A DNA stretch of 64,000 nt from Domibacillus indicus. Lineage in GTDB: Bacteria; Bacillota; Bacilli; Bacillales; Domibacillaceae. The translations under genes were made by a program, and so were the position numbers. The notes beneath the pieces are model-generated. The model was not told where the DNA came from and searched no databases. It saw only the letters and a program-made list of their open reading frames with translations. Positions 25,855 to 34,444 of the stretch are shown one piece after another. Numbering within the stretch: position 1 is the first letter of the stretch; every line of letters starts with the position of its first letter. The stretch is taken from positions 1 through 64,000 of the forward strand of contig NZ_LAJB01000002.1 of the NCBI RefSeq assembly GCF_000970685.1, written 5' to 3'.

Positions 25855-26589
25855 TTATACGTAAAGCTGGCTGCCGTTTAGTCTCAGCCACTCTTTTCTT
25901 TCTTCATAGTCAGGCAAAAGCATCCGAAGTGTATCCCAATAAGCCTGCGTATGGTTCATTTCTTTCAAGTGAGCCAATTCATGAGCTAGTACATAATCGA
26001 CCATAGAAACAGGCGCTAAAAAAATCCGCCAGTTCAGAAGGATTCGTCCCTGTGGCGTACAACTACCCCATCGTTTCTCCATGCTTCGTACAGAAAGATC
26101 ACTAGGAGTCTTTCCTAACCGTTGTGTGAAGCGGTTAATTCGCTTTTCAGCAAATCGTTTTCCCTTTTGAATGATCCATTCTTTATACAAAGGATACAAA
26201 TGATTCCGGTAATCTTCGGTTGATGCCTCTAACGGAACCACGGCCTCAAACTGACCTTTAAAAAAACGAAAAGTGGGAACAGAGACTGCTTCCGACCGTA
26301 CTTTTAATCGATAATAACGGCCAAGATAGGGAAGCTTTTCTCCTGAGCGAAATTGAAGAGACCTGCTGGTTACACGCATTTCTTCAAAGTGAGCAAGCTG
26401 TTTCAGTATCCAGGGAGCTTTTTGGAGTAAAATCTGTTCGTATTTTCTTGTGTTTGTTCCAGCGGGAATGGTAACAATGACTTGGCCATCTTCTACGGCA
26501 ATACCAAGGGTTTTTCGGGAGCCCGATTCATGAAGAATGTAAGGGATAGATCTTTTGCCAAATTGAATGGTTTGTTGCAATGGTATCAC
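25855..26589 (-). CDS. YgjP-type zinc metallopeptidase (DUF45)
   Basis: 244 residues. The zinc site HELAHLKEMNH sits near residues 201-211 with the preceding WGSCTPQGRILLNWRI signature near 168-183; both are diagnostic of the YgjP/SprT-like DUF45 family. N-terminal ~90 residues are beta-rich. Such genes are often found beside type I restriction operons; a role there is not established. It is convergent with hsdR, 46 bp apart. The start ATG 26589 opens MIPLQQTIQFGKR. Confidence 0.85.
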   Translation of the reverse strand: MIPLQQTIQFGKRSIPYILHESGSRKTLGIAVEDGQVIVTIPAGTNTRKYEQILLQKAPWILKQLAHFEEMRVTSRSLQFRSGEKLPYLGRYYRLKVRSEAVSVPTFRFFKGQFEAVVPLEASTEDYRNHLYPLYKEWIIQKGKRFAEKRINRFTQRLGKTPSDLSVRSMEKRWGSCTPQGRILLNWRIFLAPVSMVDYVLAHELAHLKEMNHTQAYWDTLRMLLPDYEERKEWLRLNGSQLYV

Positions 26590-26729
26590 ATACTTCCTAT
26601 ATGAAAAGTAACAATTTATTTTAGCATGATCATGTCCTTAAATGAAGGCATTAGCAGAGCGGATATAGGGATTCTTATTAATATAAACTTAGTTTTCAAC
26701 TTTATTAATAAAAAATCAACTATTTGTTA

Positions 26730-26758
26730 TTGACTTTTTTTGATAGTGTGTGTAAATT
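26730..26758 (+). promoter_or_regulatory. Promoter ahead of integrase leader
   Basis: TTGACT (26730-26735), 17-bp spacer, TAAATT (26753-26758). It would start transcripts near 26765, before the hairpin at 26812-26891. Confidence 0.55.
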
Positions 26759-26811
26759 ATTCTACATAGCAATTTCTAAATTTCTTAAAAATTAAATACT
26801 TTATAAGGGAA

Positions 26812-26891
26812 AACCCCAAACTTTAAAACAATGCTCTTGTGCAGGTATTTTCTGTCCAAGAGGGATGCATTTGTTAAGTTTGGGGTTTTTT
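26812..26891 (+). terminator. Long structured terminator in the integrase leader
   Basis: AACCCCAAACTT (26812-26823) pairs perfectly with AAGTTTGGGGTT (26876 on), followed by TTTT. Inside, AATGCTCTTG pairs imperfectly with CAAGAG...GCATT, giving a second stem. It lies between a good promoter and the recombinase gene with no ORF before it, as expected for a transcription attenuator; it could alternatively be a remnant terminator or a recombination site. Confidence 0.6.
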
Positions 26892-26922
26892 GTATTTCTA
26901 GAGTATAACAGGAGGCATACAA

Positions 26923-28164
26923 ATGGAAAATATGGATAACAAAGAGACTCAAGTTGGATTCGAGGCAAACGAAGATTTAGTTTTAAATATTGAGGCTTTA
27001 AGAAAGGTTGTAAATGGAGAAACACCGCTTCTTGAAGCATTTTTTATTGCTTGCAAGTATCATGCATGGTCGGCAAATACCAAAAAAAATTACGAATATC
27101 ATATGCAGAACTTTGTTAGCTTTCTCGTCTTAAATAAAGTAGACCCTCTGTTGAAAAACGTTGATCTTCCAATTTGTAAAGCTTGGCAAAAAAATTTAAA
27201 AGGGCGACTAGGTAAGAAAGATACTACTATTGATAATGCATTTCGGGCGTTAAGATCAATCCTTCGCTTTTATCATCAAATCGGTATACTTGCACAAAAT
27301 CCTTTTGAGTTAATAAAAATAACGATAGAGAGCCAGGATGCACATTCACGTCATTTGACTGTGTTTGAACAAAAACTTGTTTACCTAGCTGTTGAAAAGC
27401 TAAAGCAGGAGGGGTTTGACATTGAATTTAATGTCAAATTTGCATTAGTAACTGCGGCACGAGTCAACACATTAAATGCTGTTAAAGTACAGCACATAAA
27501 TTTTGAAAACAAAACCGTAAAGCTGCGGCAAAGCCGTAAAAACAGCCTTGAAATGCCTCTTAGTCCTACGATGGTTAAGTTAATTCAAAAGCATATCGAC
27601 ACACATAATTTAAAAGCGGAAGACCACCTATTGCGTAATTTAAAGGGAGAACCCCTTCAAAATAAACAATTCAACTATATGATTAAGCGTTTATGTCAGA
27701 AATTAGGGTGGGAAGGGGAAAAAGTATTTTCTCCTCATGGGTTTAGATACACTTTGGCTACCCATCTTGACAGCAAGGGTGCTAGTGACCATGTAATCCA
27801 ACTGAGCCTATCACACAGCAGCAAAGGTAACATGCAGACAACAAAGCGATATATTCATAATAAGTCAAAAACACTGGAAGAACTAAGGCTTTATATACAT
27901 GATTTTGACGCTGAATTTGAAGAGTTCGCTTCGCGGAACCGGCCATTGTTAAAGGGAGTGTCAACCGTTAAGCAGTTGGCGGGGATATTAGAAGAACAGG
28001 CTCTCTTTCAGGAGAGTATGCAAAAAGATGTAAATATTCAAGCTCTTAGCCAAGCGATTGATTTAATAAAAGCAAATCCCGGCCTGCTGCATTTGTCTAA
28101 TACATCTCCTGCATTCAGCAACAATTCGAATTTTGTTCATTATTTAAATGGGAGCCGTTTTTAA
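26923..28164 (+). CDS. Site-specific tyrosine recombinase
   Basis: 413 residues, ATG 26923 after AGGAGG. SAM-like N-terminal DNA-binding domain (~45-145, SANTKKNYEYHMQNFVSFL), then a catalytic domain with TAARVNTL (Arg ~180), SPHGFRYTLATHLDSKG (His/Arg ~271-274) and TTKRYIHNKS (Tyr ~309). All core residues of the Arg-His-Arg-Tyr set appear present, so it is probably active, unlike the MrpR-like protein. Residues after ~330 are an extra helical tail. It lies 29 bp before the DUF927 gene; the two likely form a mobile-element operon. Its att site was not identified. Confidence 0.85.
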   Translation: MENMDNKETQVGFEANEDLVLNIEALRKVVNGETPLLEAFFIACKYHAWSANTKKNYEYHMQNFVSFLVLNKVDPLLKNVDLPICKAWQKNLKGRLGKKDTTIDNAFRALRSILRFYHQIGILAQNPFELIKITIESQDAHSRHLTVFEQKLVYLAVEKLKQEGFDIEFNVKFALVTAARVNTLNAVKVQHINFENKTVKLRQSRKNSLEMPLSPTMVKLIQKHIDTHNLKAEDHLLRNLKGEPLQNKQFNYMIKRLCQKLGWEGEKVFSPHGFRYTLATHLDSKGASDHVIQLSLSHSSKGNMQTTKRYIHNKSKTLEELRLYIHDFDAEFEEFASRNRPLLKGVSTVKQLAGILEEQALFQESMQKDVNIQALSQAIDLIKANPGLLHLSNTSPAFSNNSNFVHYLNGSRF

Positions 28165-28193
28165 TTTTAGCGCAAGAAAGGAGAAGATAACCA

Positions 28194-30023
28194 ATGAGAC
28201 AGCAGGCTTTTTACCCTTATACAAGTGACCTGGATCAGTACCTTCCAACTGGTTTAAAAGACGATATTGATACGGAGAAGGATAAAAACGATTTAGGACA
28301 ACTATTAAATGGCCTCTTACTGCCTGATAAATACAAGTTAGATAAATCAGGAGAGATATGGCGAGATATCTCTCCTGAAACAACCCTGGAACCAAGATGG
28401 AGCCGTATTTCTCTGGCACCCATTTATATTAAATCTCTGTTTTTGGATATTGTCAGTGAAAATGAATATGTAAAATTAGCATGCAAACGAGCAGGTCAAG
28501 AACGGGAATGGTTTGTCAGCAGGGAAGACATCTCCACTTCTAGGATGATTGTTCAAGCTTCAAAATATGGGTTTCCCATTAATACAACAAATGCATCTGC
28601 CATAGTTGAATTTTTAGCTGACTTGGAAGCGGCTAACTTACAGAGACTGCCCTTCCAGAAAATCTCTAGTAAACTAGGCTGGCAAAAAGAACGAAATGGC
28701 TTTCTCTGGGGCAGAAATTATGTGTCCGTTAACGGTCATGTATCTGATGATACAATGGCTCATATAACATTTAAGCATCATGCGGATGAAGAAGCAGCCG
28801 CGGAGGGTTTTAAGACAAATGGGCTGTTAGAAAAATGGATAGAGGGAATAGCGGTTGCTGCCCGTTATCCAAAAGCGATGATTGGCTTTTACGCTTCCTT
28901 TCTCCCGGTTATTTTAGACATTATCAATTGCCCTAATTTTGTTTTGGACTACTGTGGCCTAACTTCAGGAGGCAAAACAACGGCCCTGCGCATAGCAGCA
29001 AGTACTTGTGGAAACCCTGGAGAACAGTCGCAAGATTCTATTATCTATAGCTGGCATTCGACCAAAGCTTGGGTTGAAAAATATGCTTCTTTTATCAACC
29101 ATCTTCCGCTAATTCTGGACGAATCGCAGCTTGCATCATCACCAAGAGATATCGCAAGTGTTTTATACAGTGTAGCCAATGGGAGAGGCAAAGGGAGAGG
29201 TCATGCAACTGGTTTTTATTCTGTTTCATCCTGGAAAACTGTTCTCATCTCAAGTGGCGAGAAGCCGGTTGTCTCGTTTACAAATGATGGAGGCACCAAA
29301 GCGCGCACTTTAACCATCGAAGGGTCTCCATTCGACAAACGGGATATGGAGATAAAAAAAGATATAGATAACATTAATCACACGTTGATCAGTCATTATG
29401 GACATGCTTATCCAATTTTTATTCAATATGTCATGAAACATCAATCTAAATGGGAAGCCTGGAAGGAAGAATACCGGCAAACAGTGTACGAGCTTATATC
29501 GAGTGAAGAAAATGCCGTATTGGGCCGGATCGCAGATTATGTGGCCGCTATTCAGTATGTCGCTTCTCTTGTACACGATGCTTTTCTGGAGAATGAGACT
29601 CCTTTTCCATTTGCATACCATGATGTGCTGAGTGATCTCTGGCAAAAGATGAGAAAGGTAGAAGAAGACCTTGATATTGCTGAAAAAGCGTTTAAAGCCA
29701 TCCTGAATTGGGCGTATGCTTATGAGTCTTCCTTTTACGGACGTGAAGGGCTAGAACCTTGTCCAGAGATGACAGGGCGTTGGGATCACGATCCTAATTG
29801 GCAATTTATCGCGTTTTTCCCCGAGAAACTAAAAGAAAGATTAACACAACTCGGTTATAATTCTCGAAAGGTTCTCTCAGAGTGGCACACTAGAGGCTGG
29901 ATTGAGGATCAGGGGAATGGATTCACCAAAAAAGTCCGTATCAAACAAATCAATAGCAATGTATATATGATTTCGATTCCTCGTAATGCCATCGATGAAA
30001 AACTCCCATACCACAGTGAATAA
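28194..30023 (+). CDS. DUF927 domain ATPase
   Basis: 609 residues, ATG 28194 after AAAGGAG. The central region carries Walker A GLTSGGKTTALR near residue 256 and Walker B LPLILDES near 304, with WHSTKAWVEKYA between, as in DUF927 (superfamily helicase/primase-like ATPases of mobile elements). C-terminal ~430-609 is helical and ends in a winged-helix-like region (LTQLGYNSRKVLSEWHTRGW). It may support replication or mobilisation of the element. It follows the recombinase gene and ends inside a strong bidirectional terminator. Confidence 0.8.
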   Translation: MRQQAFYPYTSDLDQYLPTGLKDDIDTEKDKNDLGQLLNGLLLPDKYKLDKSGEIWRDISPETTLEPRWSRISLAPIYIKSLFLDIVSENEYVKLACKRAGQEREWFVSREDISTSRMIVQASKYGFPINTTNASAIVEFLADLEAANLQRLPFQKISSKLGWQKERNGFLWGRNYVSVNGHVSDDTMAHITFKHHADEEAAAEGFKTNGLLEKWIEGIAVAARYPKAMIGFYASFLPVILDIINCPNFVLDYCGLTSGGKTTALRIAASTCGNPGEQSQDSIIYSWHSTKAWVEKYASFINHLPLILDESQLASSPRDIASVLYSVANGRGKGRGHATGFYSVSSWKTVLISSGEKPVVSFTNDGGTKARTLTIEGSPFDKRDMEIKKDIDNINHTLISHYGHAYPIFIQYVMKHQSKWEAWKEEYRQTVYELISSEENAVLGRIADYVAAIQYVASLVHDAFLENETPFPFAYHDVLSDLWQKMRKVEEDLDIAEKAFKAILNWAYAYESSFYGREGLEPCPEMTGRWDHDPNWQFIAFFPEKLKERLTQLGYNSRKVLSEWHTRGWIEDQGNGFTKKVRIKQINSNVYMISIPRNAIDEKLPYHSE

Positions 30024-30045
30024 TATTCTGTGGTATGGGAGTTTT
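29999..30045 (+). terminator. Bidirectional terminator overlapping the DUF927 stop
   Basis: AAAACTCCCATACCACAG (29999-30016) pairs perfectly with CTGTGGTATGGGAGTTTT (30028-30045). The last codons of the DUF927 gene form the left arm. The T/A-flanked stem can end both this gene and the convergent recombinase gene at 30103. Confidence 0.9.
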
Positions 30046-30060
30046 CTTTTTTAAAGACGT

Positions 30061-30093
30061 GTTCCTATTGTTCTTACTTAGTTTAGTAGGAAC
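30061..30093. repeat. Inverted repeat near recombinase gene end
   Basis: GTTCCTA (30061-30067) and TAGGAAC (30087-30093) flank 19 bp in the gap between the two convergent genes. Paired short arms of this kind can be recombinase binding sites, but the match is only 7 bp. TAGGAACCAT also occurs in the 13.6-kb repeats. Confidence 0.3.
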
Positions 30094-30102
30094 CATGTGC
30101 AT

Positions 30103-31005
30103 TCACAGTTTAAAGGTATTGATAGCTCGTTTTTTTTGCTCAAAATCAACATGCGTGTAGATTGAGGTTGTAGCCAGGCTCTCATGTCCTAACAGCTCTT
30201 GAATCGTTCGTAAATCAACATTCTCTTTGTTTTCCTGTAGCAGTAAGGTCGCAAAAGTATGCCGAAGGTGATGGAGCGTAAACCGCTTAGGCGGGAGTCC
30301 TGCTTTGACGAGTCCCTCTTTGAAAATCTTATGAAGAGCTTGAGGGGTCATCTTTGTCTTATTTTTGCTTAAAAATACTGATTCGGTGCCATGTATCTGA
30401 TACGGAAGCAACCCTTTCTTATAGGCACAAAAAAGTGGGGTAACGGTCGGATGAATAGGAAGAAGGCGCTCTTTTTTTCCTTTTCCCAGCACCAAAATGG
30501 TTTGATTGCTAAGGTCAACCTGCTGCCATGTTAAATCCAAAAGTTCCTGGCGTCTCATACCTGTAGTAGCCAGAAGTTTGATCATCAAGTGATTACGCAA
30601 AGAAAAACGAGAATCATTCTTTTCAAAAAAACGGAAAAGCTGCTGAAGTTCACTTAATGACATATACACTGGCAATTTCTTATCTGCTTTAGGTGGTTCA
30701 ATTCCACCCATAAAGTCAATGGTCATATACTTTTCCCGTAAACAAAAATGAGCAAAGGAATGCAGACAGGAAATGCGCCTGTGAATTGTTTTGGGCTGTA
30801 TTTGGTGGTTTAATACTTGGTCCTGGATAAAACGACGTACAGTCGATGATTGAATCTGTGTAAGGTCAAGCGGCCGGTTGTGGCTGACTAAAAAGTGTTC
30901 AAAGGATTTTAAATCATATGCATATGCGGTTAACGTATGGACCGAATAGTTTTTTTCGACCTGCAAATATAACATGAATTCATCGGCAGCATGATGGAAA
31001 TTCAT
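30103..31005 (-). CDS. XerC/D-type tyrosine recombinase
   Basis: 300 residues from ATG 31005, 7 nt after AGGAGG; an upstream in-frame ATG at 31035 lacks such a site. N-terminal SAM-like domain ([20 protein letters not shown]) then [51 protein letters not shown]: the full Arg-Lys-His-Arg-His-Tyr set. The closest build is XerC/XerD or transposon-type recombinases. Its position in the island and convergence with the DUF927 gene suggest a mobile-element enzyme rather than the chromosomal dimer-resolution Xer. Confidence 0.85.
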   Translation of the reverse strand: MNFHHAADEFMLYLQVEKNYSVHTLTAYAYDLKSFEHFLVSHNRPLDLTQIQSSTVRRFIQDQVLNHQIQPKTIHRRISCLHSFAHFCLREKYMTIDFMGGIEPPKADKKLPVYMSLSELQQLFRFFEKNDSRFSLRNHLMIKLLATTGMRRQELLDLTWQQVDLSNQTILVLGKGKKERLLPIHPTVTPLFCAYKKGLLPYQIHGTESVFLSKNKTKMTPQALHKIFKEGLVKAGLPPKRFTLHHLRHTFATLLLQENKENVDLRTIQELLGHESLATTSIYTHVDFEQKKRAINTFKL

Positions 31006-31035
31006 ATGGAAACCTCCTAGTGAGAAAATGATCAT

Positions 31036-31378
31036 CTGTTAATGTAAAAAAGAAGTGCGTTATCGAAACAAAAGCGGCTGTTATGTAAAGAGACAATAAC
31101 CTAATTATTATGATCAACTTGCGAAAAAGAAGGTGACAATAACGATTATTATCGCAACTTGGAAGAATGGACGTTGAGTGAACAAAATTCTTTTAAAGTT
31201 AACATAATATTTATTATAGAAAGTTATATATCTTTTTTCTCATTTTAGAAGTAAACTTGTAATATTGAGAAAAAAGAGAAATTTAAAAGGCGATTTTTGT
31301 TTCATCACTGCTGCCAGATTTGAAACCACCTGTACGTGCCGGTTTTAACTGATTCTTTTGTTAAGTGATCATGATCAA
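31036..31378. other. AT-rich gap, no gene seen
   Basis: About 340 bp between the recombinase and the decayed nucleotidyltransferase. No ORF with ribosome site and no strong hairpin was found. It presumably holds the recombinase promoter. The composition change from AT-rich to more GC-rich DNA begins just right of it. Confidence 0.4.
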
Positions 31379-31809
31379 TTAAATCATCTTTATGAAGCAA
31401 AAACATCCGGTAAGTCCATTAATAATCTTCATGATTTTCAGGAGCCGGTGGATAATGATGTCTTCAACTGAAATAACAAAAATGCTGGCCGCTTTTTCAT
31501 TCAATTTCAACGACTTTTTCTTCGTTTCCTTCGAGCTGGCTTGAAGGTATTTCAATCGCAATTTCAAGCTTCTCATGGTACCACTCACGTGAGGTTTTGC
31601 TGAATCCAAGCTCTTTTGTCAGCAGATCTCAAATTGTTCCCATCCACTGGTAATAAAATCAACATCGTGTGTCGTATAGTGATTGAGCGTATCAGCTCAA
31701 CAGCCAGGCCGCCCACTACAACCGGCTTAATGCCCTGGCCTGCCATATATTCTGTGAGAAGTCCGGCAAACTCAAACATCCGCTCGCGAATCGGCAGGCG
31801 CCGCAGCAA
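31379..31809 (-). pseudogene. Broken nucleotidyltransferase (DUF6036-like)
   Basis: Minus-strand fragments in different frames: MFEFAGLLTEYMAGQGIKPV then VVVGGLAVEL (the G-G substrate loop), and further down SLKLNEKAASIFVISVEDII then IHRLLK, which are typical of the N- and C-terminal parts of DUF6036/MNT-like nucleotidyltransferases. At least two frame disruptions separate them, and the catalytic Asp pair is lost from frame. A relic, possibly of a toxin-antitoxin-like pair with the gene just upstream. Confidence 0.65.
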
Positions 31810-31832
31810 AAGAACTTTTTTTTTTCAATCCA

Positions 31833-32066
31833 TCAATATGCATCAAAGTAAATTTTCCCCGCCTCTTTAAACACAAATGTCCCTTCCTGCACCGCCCGCT
31901 TTTTTTTTGCCAGAACAAGTGCTGTCAGTGCGTCAGATTCCCCTTTTGAGCGGATTCTGGACCGCTTAATGGATGCCCGGCCGCTTTTGGCGGAATAAAG
32001 CTGGGCATTGACAGAAGGGCGTTTTTTGTTTACCGATGATTCCAAAGCAGAAAATTGAATTTTCAT
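31833..32066 (-). CDS. Small basic protein, partner of the broken nucleotidyltransferase
   Basis: 77 residues from ATG 32066, behind GAAAGGGG. MKIQFSALESSVNKKRPSVN then a Ser/Arg/Lys-rich middle (KSGRASIKRSRIRSKGES) and LTALVLAKKKRAVQEGTFVF. It is intact and precedes the nucleotidyltransferase remnant on the same strand, so the two were probably one operon. No known domain; an antitoxin-type role is conceivable only by position. Confidence 0.5.
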   Translation of the reverse strand: MKIQFSALESSVNKKRPSVNAQLYSAKSGRASIKRSRIRSKGESDALTALVLAKKKRAVQEGTFVFKEAGKIYFDAY

Positions 32067-32123
32067 AAAAGCCCCTTCTTTCGTTTTATTACTAGTATAT
32101 CCGATTTTAAACAGCTGGGTACG

Positions 32124-32157
32124 AAAAAAGCACAACTCCTTTACTGGAGCCGTGCTT
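32124..32157 (-). terminator. Terminator of the sulfate operon
   Basis: On the minus strand AAGCACGGCTCC pairs with GGAGTTGTGCTT (one mismatch region) and is followed by TTTTTT, right after the stop of the TSUP gene. Confidence 0.85.
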
Positions 32158-32165
32158 CACATAAA

Positions 32166-33071
32166 TTAATAAGAAGTTTCTTCTGCTGCAAGCAGTGTCT
32201 GCTTTTCTCTTTTAGAAATGTTTCGTTCTTTTTGAATCATGAAAATGGTGAGCGGGATCCAGATAACAAGCAGTGCGATGAAGATTGCTGACTTTGCAGA
32301 TCCTGAGATCGCTGTGTACGCTAATATCGCATTTAAATTGGTCATGATGAGCATGCCGCTTACGATAACAGCCAGCACACGGGTCGGCAGGCTTTTGACA
32401 ATCCATGCTGCAAACGGCGCTGCAATAATGCCGCCAAGCATAATAGCACCCGCCCAGAGCCAGTTGATTTTATCGGGACCAAGCGAAATCATAAATCCAA
32501 TTGTAGCTGATACAGCAATAGCAAATTCGCTGGCTGCAACAGTACCGATTACTTTCCGCGGCTCCATTCCTTTTTGGGAAAGCAGGGCCGGCGTAGCGAT
32601 GGGTCCCCATCCACCGCCTCCGCTCGCATCAAAAAATCCCCCAATCAGGCCCAGTGGTATGAAAAACCGGTTTGTTGGCGCCTTTGGTGCCTGGCTGCGC
32701 GCATCTTTTAACAAAAGAAAACGACCGAGTATAAACAGTCCAAGGCAAAGCAGGAACCCAGAAACGTAAAGACGCACGTACTCTCCTGTCAGGCTGCTTA
32801 AAAACGTTGCGCCGGCAAAAGCGCCGATAGCACCGGGTACAATCAGTTTTCTCAGCATAGCTTTGTCTACATTGCCGAACTGGCGGTGGCTGATGCCCGA
32901 TGCCGCTGTAGTCACTACCTCTGCCATATGAACGGAAGCGGAAGCGACAGCGGGGGCAATGCCTGCGGTTAAAAGCAATGTAGTGGAGGTCAGGCCGTAA
33001 CCCATTCCAAGTGAACCATCAACAAGCTGGGCAGCAAGCCCGACAAGCGCAAAGATAATAAAACGTTCCAT
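32166..33071 (-). CDS. TSUP family anion permease (TauE/SafE)
   Basis: 301 residues with about eight hydrophobic segments in two similar halves; the N-terminus FIIFALVGLAAQLVDGSLGMGYG and the mid motif GGFFDASGGGGWGPIATPALL are the paired TSUP signatures. TSUP proteins move sulfite, sulfonates or related anions; being last in a sulfate-assimilation operon points to sulfite export or sulfate/thiosulfate uptake. The B. subtilis cysH operon has the unrelated permease CysP instead, so this may take that place. 18 bp after sirC. Confidence 0.85.
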   Translation of the reverse strand: MERFIIFALVGLAAQLVDGSLGMGYGLTSTTLLLTAGIAPAVASASVHMAEVVTTAASGISHRQFGNVDKAMLRKLIVPGAIGAFAGATFLSSLTGEYVRLYVSGFLLCLGLFILGRFLLLKDARSQAPKAPTNRFFIPLGLIGGFFDASGGGGWGPIATPALLSQKGMEPRKVIGTVAASEFAIAVSATIGFMISLGPDKINWLWAGAIMLGGIIAAPFAAWIVKSLPTRVLAVIVSGMLIMTNLNAILAYTAISGSAKSAIFIALLVIWIPLTIFMIQKERNISKREKQTLLAAEETSY

Positions 33072-33089
33072 ATTGGTTCCTCCTGTGAT

Positions 33090-33710
33090 CTACAAACCGG
33101 GATAGCGTGAAAGAAGATCCGCCATATATTGTTCCCGTTCTTCCGGGTGGTCAAGATACCGGGATTCCGCTGCTTTTTTCAGCCACATTCTCCGTTCCGG
33201 CCGAGCATCAATATTGTTTTTAATATACTGTCGTGCCTCAAACAAAAAATCTAAATAGTCTTCATACCGCTCATCAAATTCGTCTTCAAGCCGGTTTCGT
33301 ATTTGAGTTGACAGGGTTGGGCTTGCCCCGCCTGTCGAAACGCTGATCATCAGCCTGCCGCGGATCAGCACAGCAGGGATTTGCGCATTGCCAAGGTCGT
33401 TATGCTCCGCATGAACAACCAGTTTGCCATGCTGGACCGCAAGCTCTGCCATCCGGGCATTGGCTTCCCTGTCATCAGTCACAAGCATAATTAAAAAGGC
33501 ATTCTCAAGATCGCACCATTCTACTTTTTTGCGATGGATCACCACTTTTTCTGCAGCGGCGAGCCGTTCAATAGACGGATGGCATTCCGGACTGACTACA
33601 TGCGGCTTTATGCCGAAGCGAAGCAGGTTTTCGATTTTATGAAGAGCGACCGGTCCGCCGCCGGCAATGACGACTTTTTGGCCGCGCAGGTCAATCATAA
33701 TGGGAAACAT
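33090..33710 (-). CDS. sirC: Precorrin-2 dehydrogenase, sirohaem synthesis
   Basis: 206 residues. The N-terminus FPIMIDLRGQKVVIAGGGPVALHKIENLL is the Rossmann NAD site; STGGASPTLSTQIRNRLE is the family's second signature. It oxidises precorrin-2 to sirohydrochlorin (YlnF in B. subtilis). The start overlaps the sirB gene by 16 bp, showing tight coupling. It works with sumT and sirB to make the sirohaem needed by sulfite reductase. Confidence 0.9.
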   Translation of the reverse strand: MFPIMIDLRGQKVVIAGGGPVALHKIENLLRFGIKPHVVSPECHPSIERLAAAEKVVIHRKKVEWCDLENAFLIMLVTDDREANARMAELAVQHGKLVVHAEHNDLGNAQIPAVLIRGRLMISVSTGGASPTLSTQIRNRLEDEFDERYEDYLDFLFEARQYIKNNIDARPERRMWLKKAAESRYLDHPEEREQYMADLLSRYPGL

Positions 33711-34444
33711 ACGGGCTCCGACTGGGCGGCCTCATTGACGCGCTCTGCTAACAGGCGGCTGATTACGGGATCGTAGCCAAGGTGCCGGCACAGGTAAACG
33801 TCTCCGTCCATTTCAAGCTTTTTCACAGCGCGGTCCATCGTTTTGGTTAATACGCCGGTAAACAAAATATAAGGAACGATAAACAGCTGCTTTGGATGTT
33901 GAGAAGCCGCCTCCTGGAGAGAATCCTCAAAAGCAGGCTCACAGGCAGCCATATATCCAATATACACATCAGTTAACTTGGTTTTTTCTTGAAAGAGAGA
34001 CCGAATGCGGCTGAAATCTTTCTTTGTTGCCGGATCACTGCTGCCGCGGCCAACAAGAAGGACAGCTGCATCCGGTGATATCGGTGCGGCTTCTTTCATT
34101 CGGTCAATCAATACATCAATAATTTGTTCGTTTACCCCGAGAGGCCTGCCGTAACGGATCACAGCATCAGGGAACTTTTCTGCGGCACTGGCAAGCTCCT
34201 GCGGAATATCTTCTTTCGCATGGCCGGCTGTTAAAAGAAGAAACGGAATCGCCGTGATATCCGTTGCTCCTTTTTCCACGCAGGCACGGAGCCCTTCTTC
34301 AATAGAAGGCTCTGAGAGCTCAAGATAGCAAATTTCCTGGATGGGTATATCAACAAGCGGCATGGTTTCTTTAATAAAGTCTGCCGCCTGCCGTGCACCT
34401 TCTTTTACACGGGTTCCATGGCAAATATAAAGAACAGCTTTCAC
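33695..34444 (-). CDS. sirB: Sirohydrochlorin ferrochelatase
   Basis: 249 residues of the CbiX/SirB class. HGTRVKEGARQAADFI (His near 9), AIPFLLLTAGHAKEDIP (His near 74) and LLVGRGSSDPATKKD are the typical motifs; the two histidines bind the metal. Inserts iron into sirohydrochlorin. It overlaps sumT by 4 bp and sirC by 16 bp. Confidence 0.9.
   Translation of the reverse strand: MKAVLYICHGTRVKEGARQAADFIKETMPLVDIPIQEICYLELSEPSIEEGLRACVEKGATDITAIPFLLLTAGHAKEDIPQELASAAEKFPDAVIRYGRPLGVNEQIIDVLIDRMKEAAPISPDAAVLLVGRGSSDPATKKDFSRIRSLFQEKTKLTDVYIGYMAACEPAFEDSLQEAASQHPKQLFIVPYILFTGVLTKTMDRAVKKLEMDGDVYLCRHLGYDPVISRLLAERVNEAAQSEPVCFPL

Noticed and set aside
32239-32769. 176-residue plus-strand ORF opposite the TSUP gene
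   Set aside because: Shadow frame of a well-supported membrane protein gene; no ribosome site.
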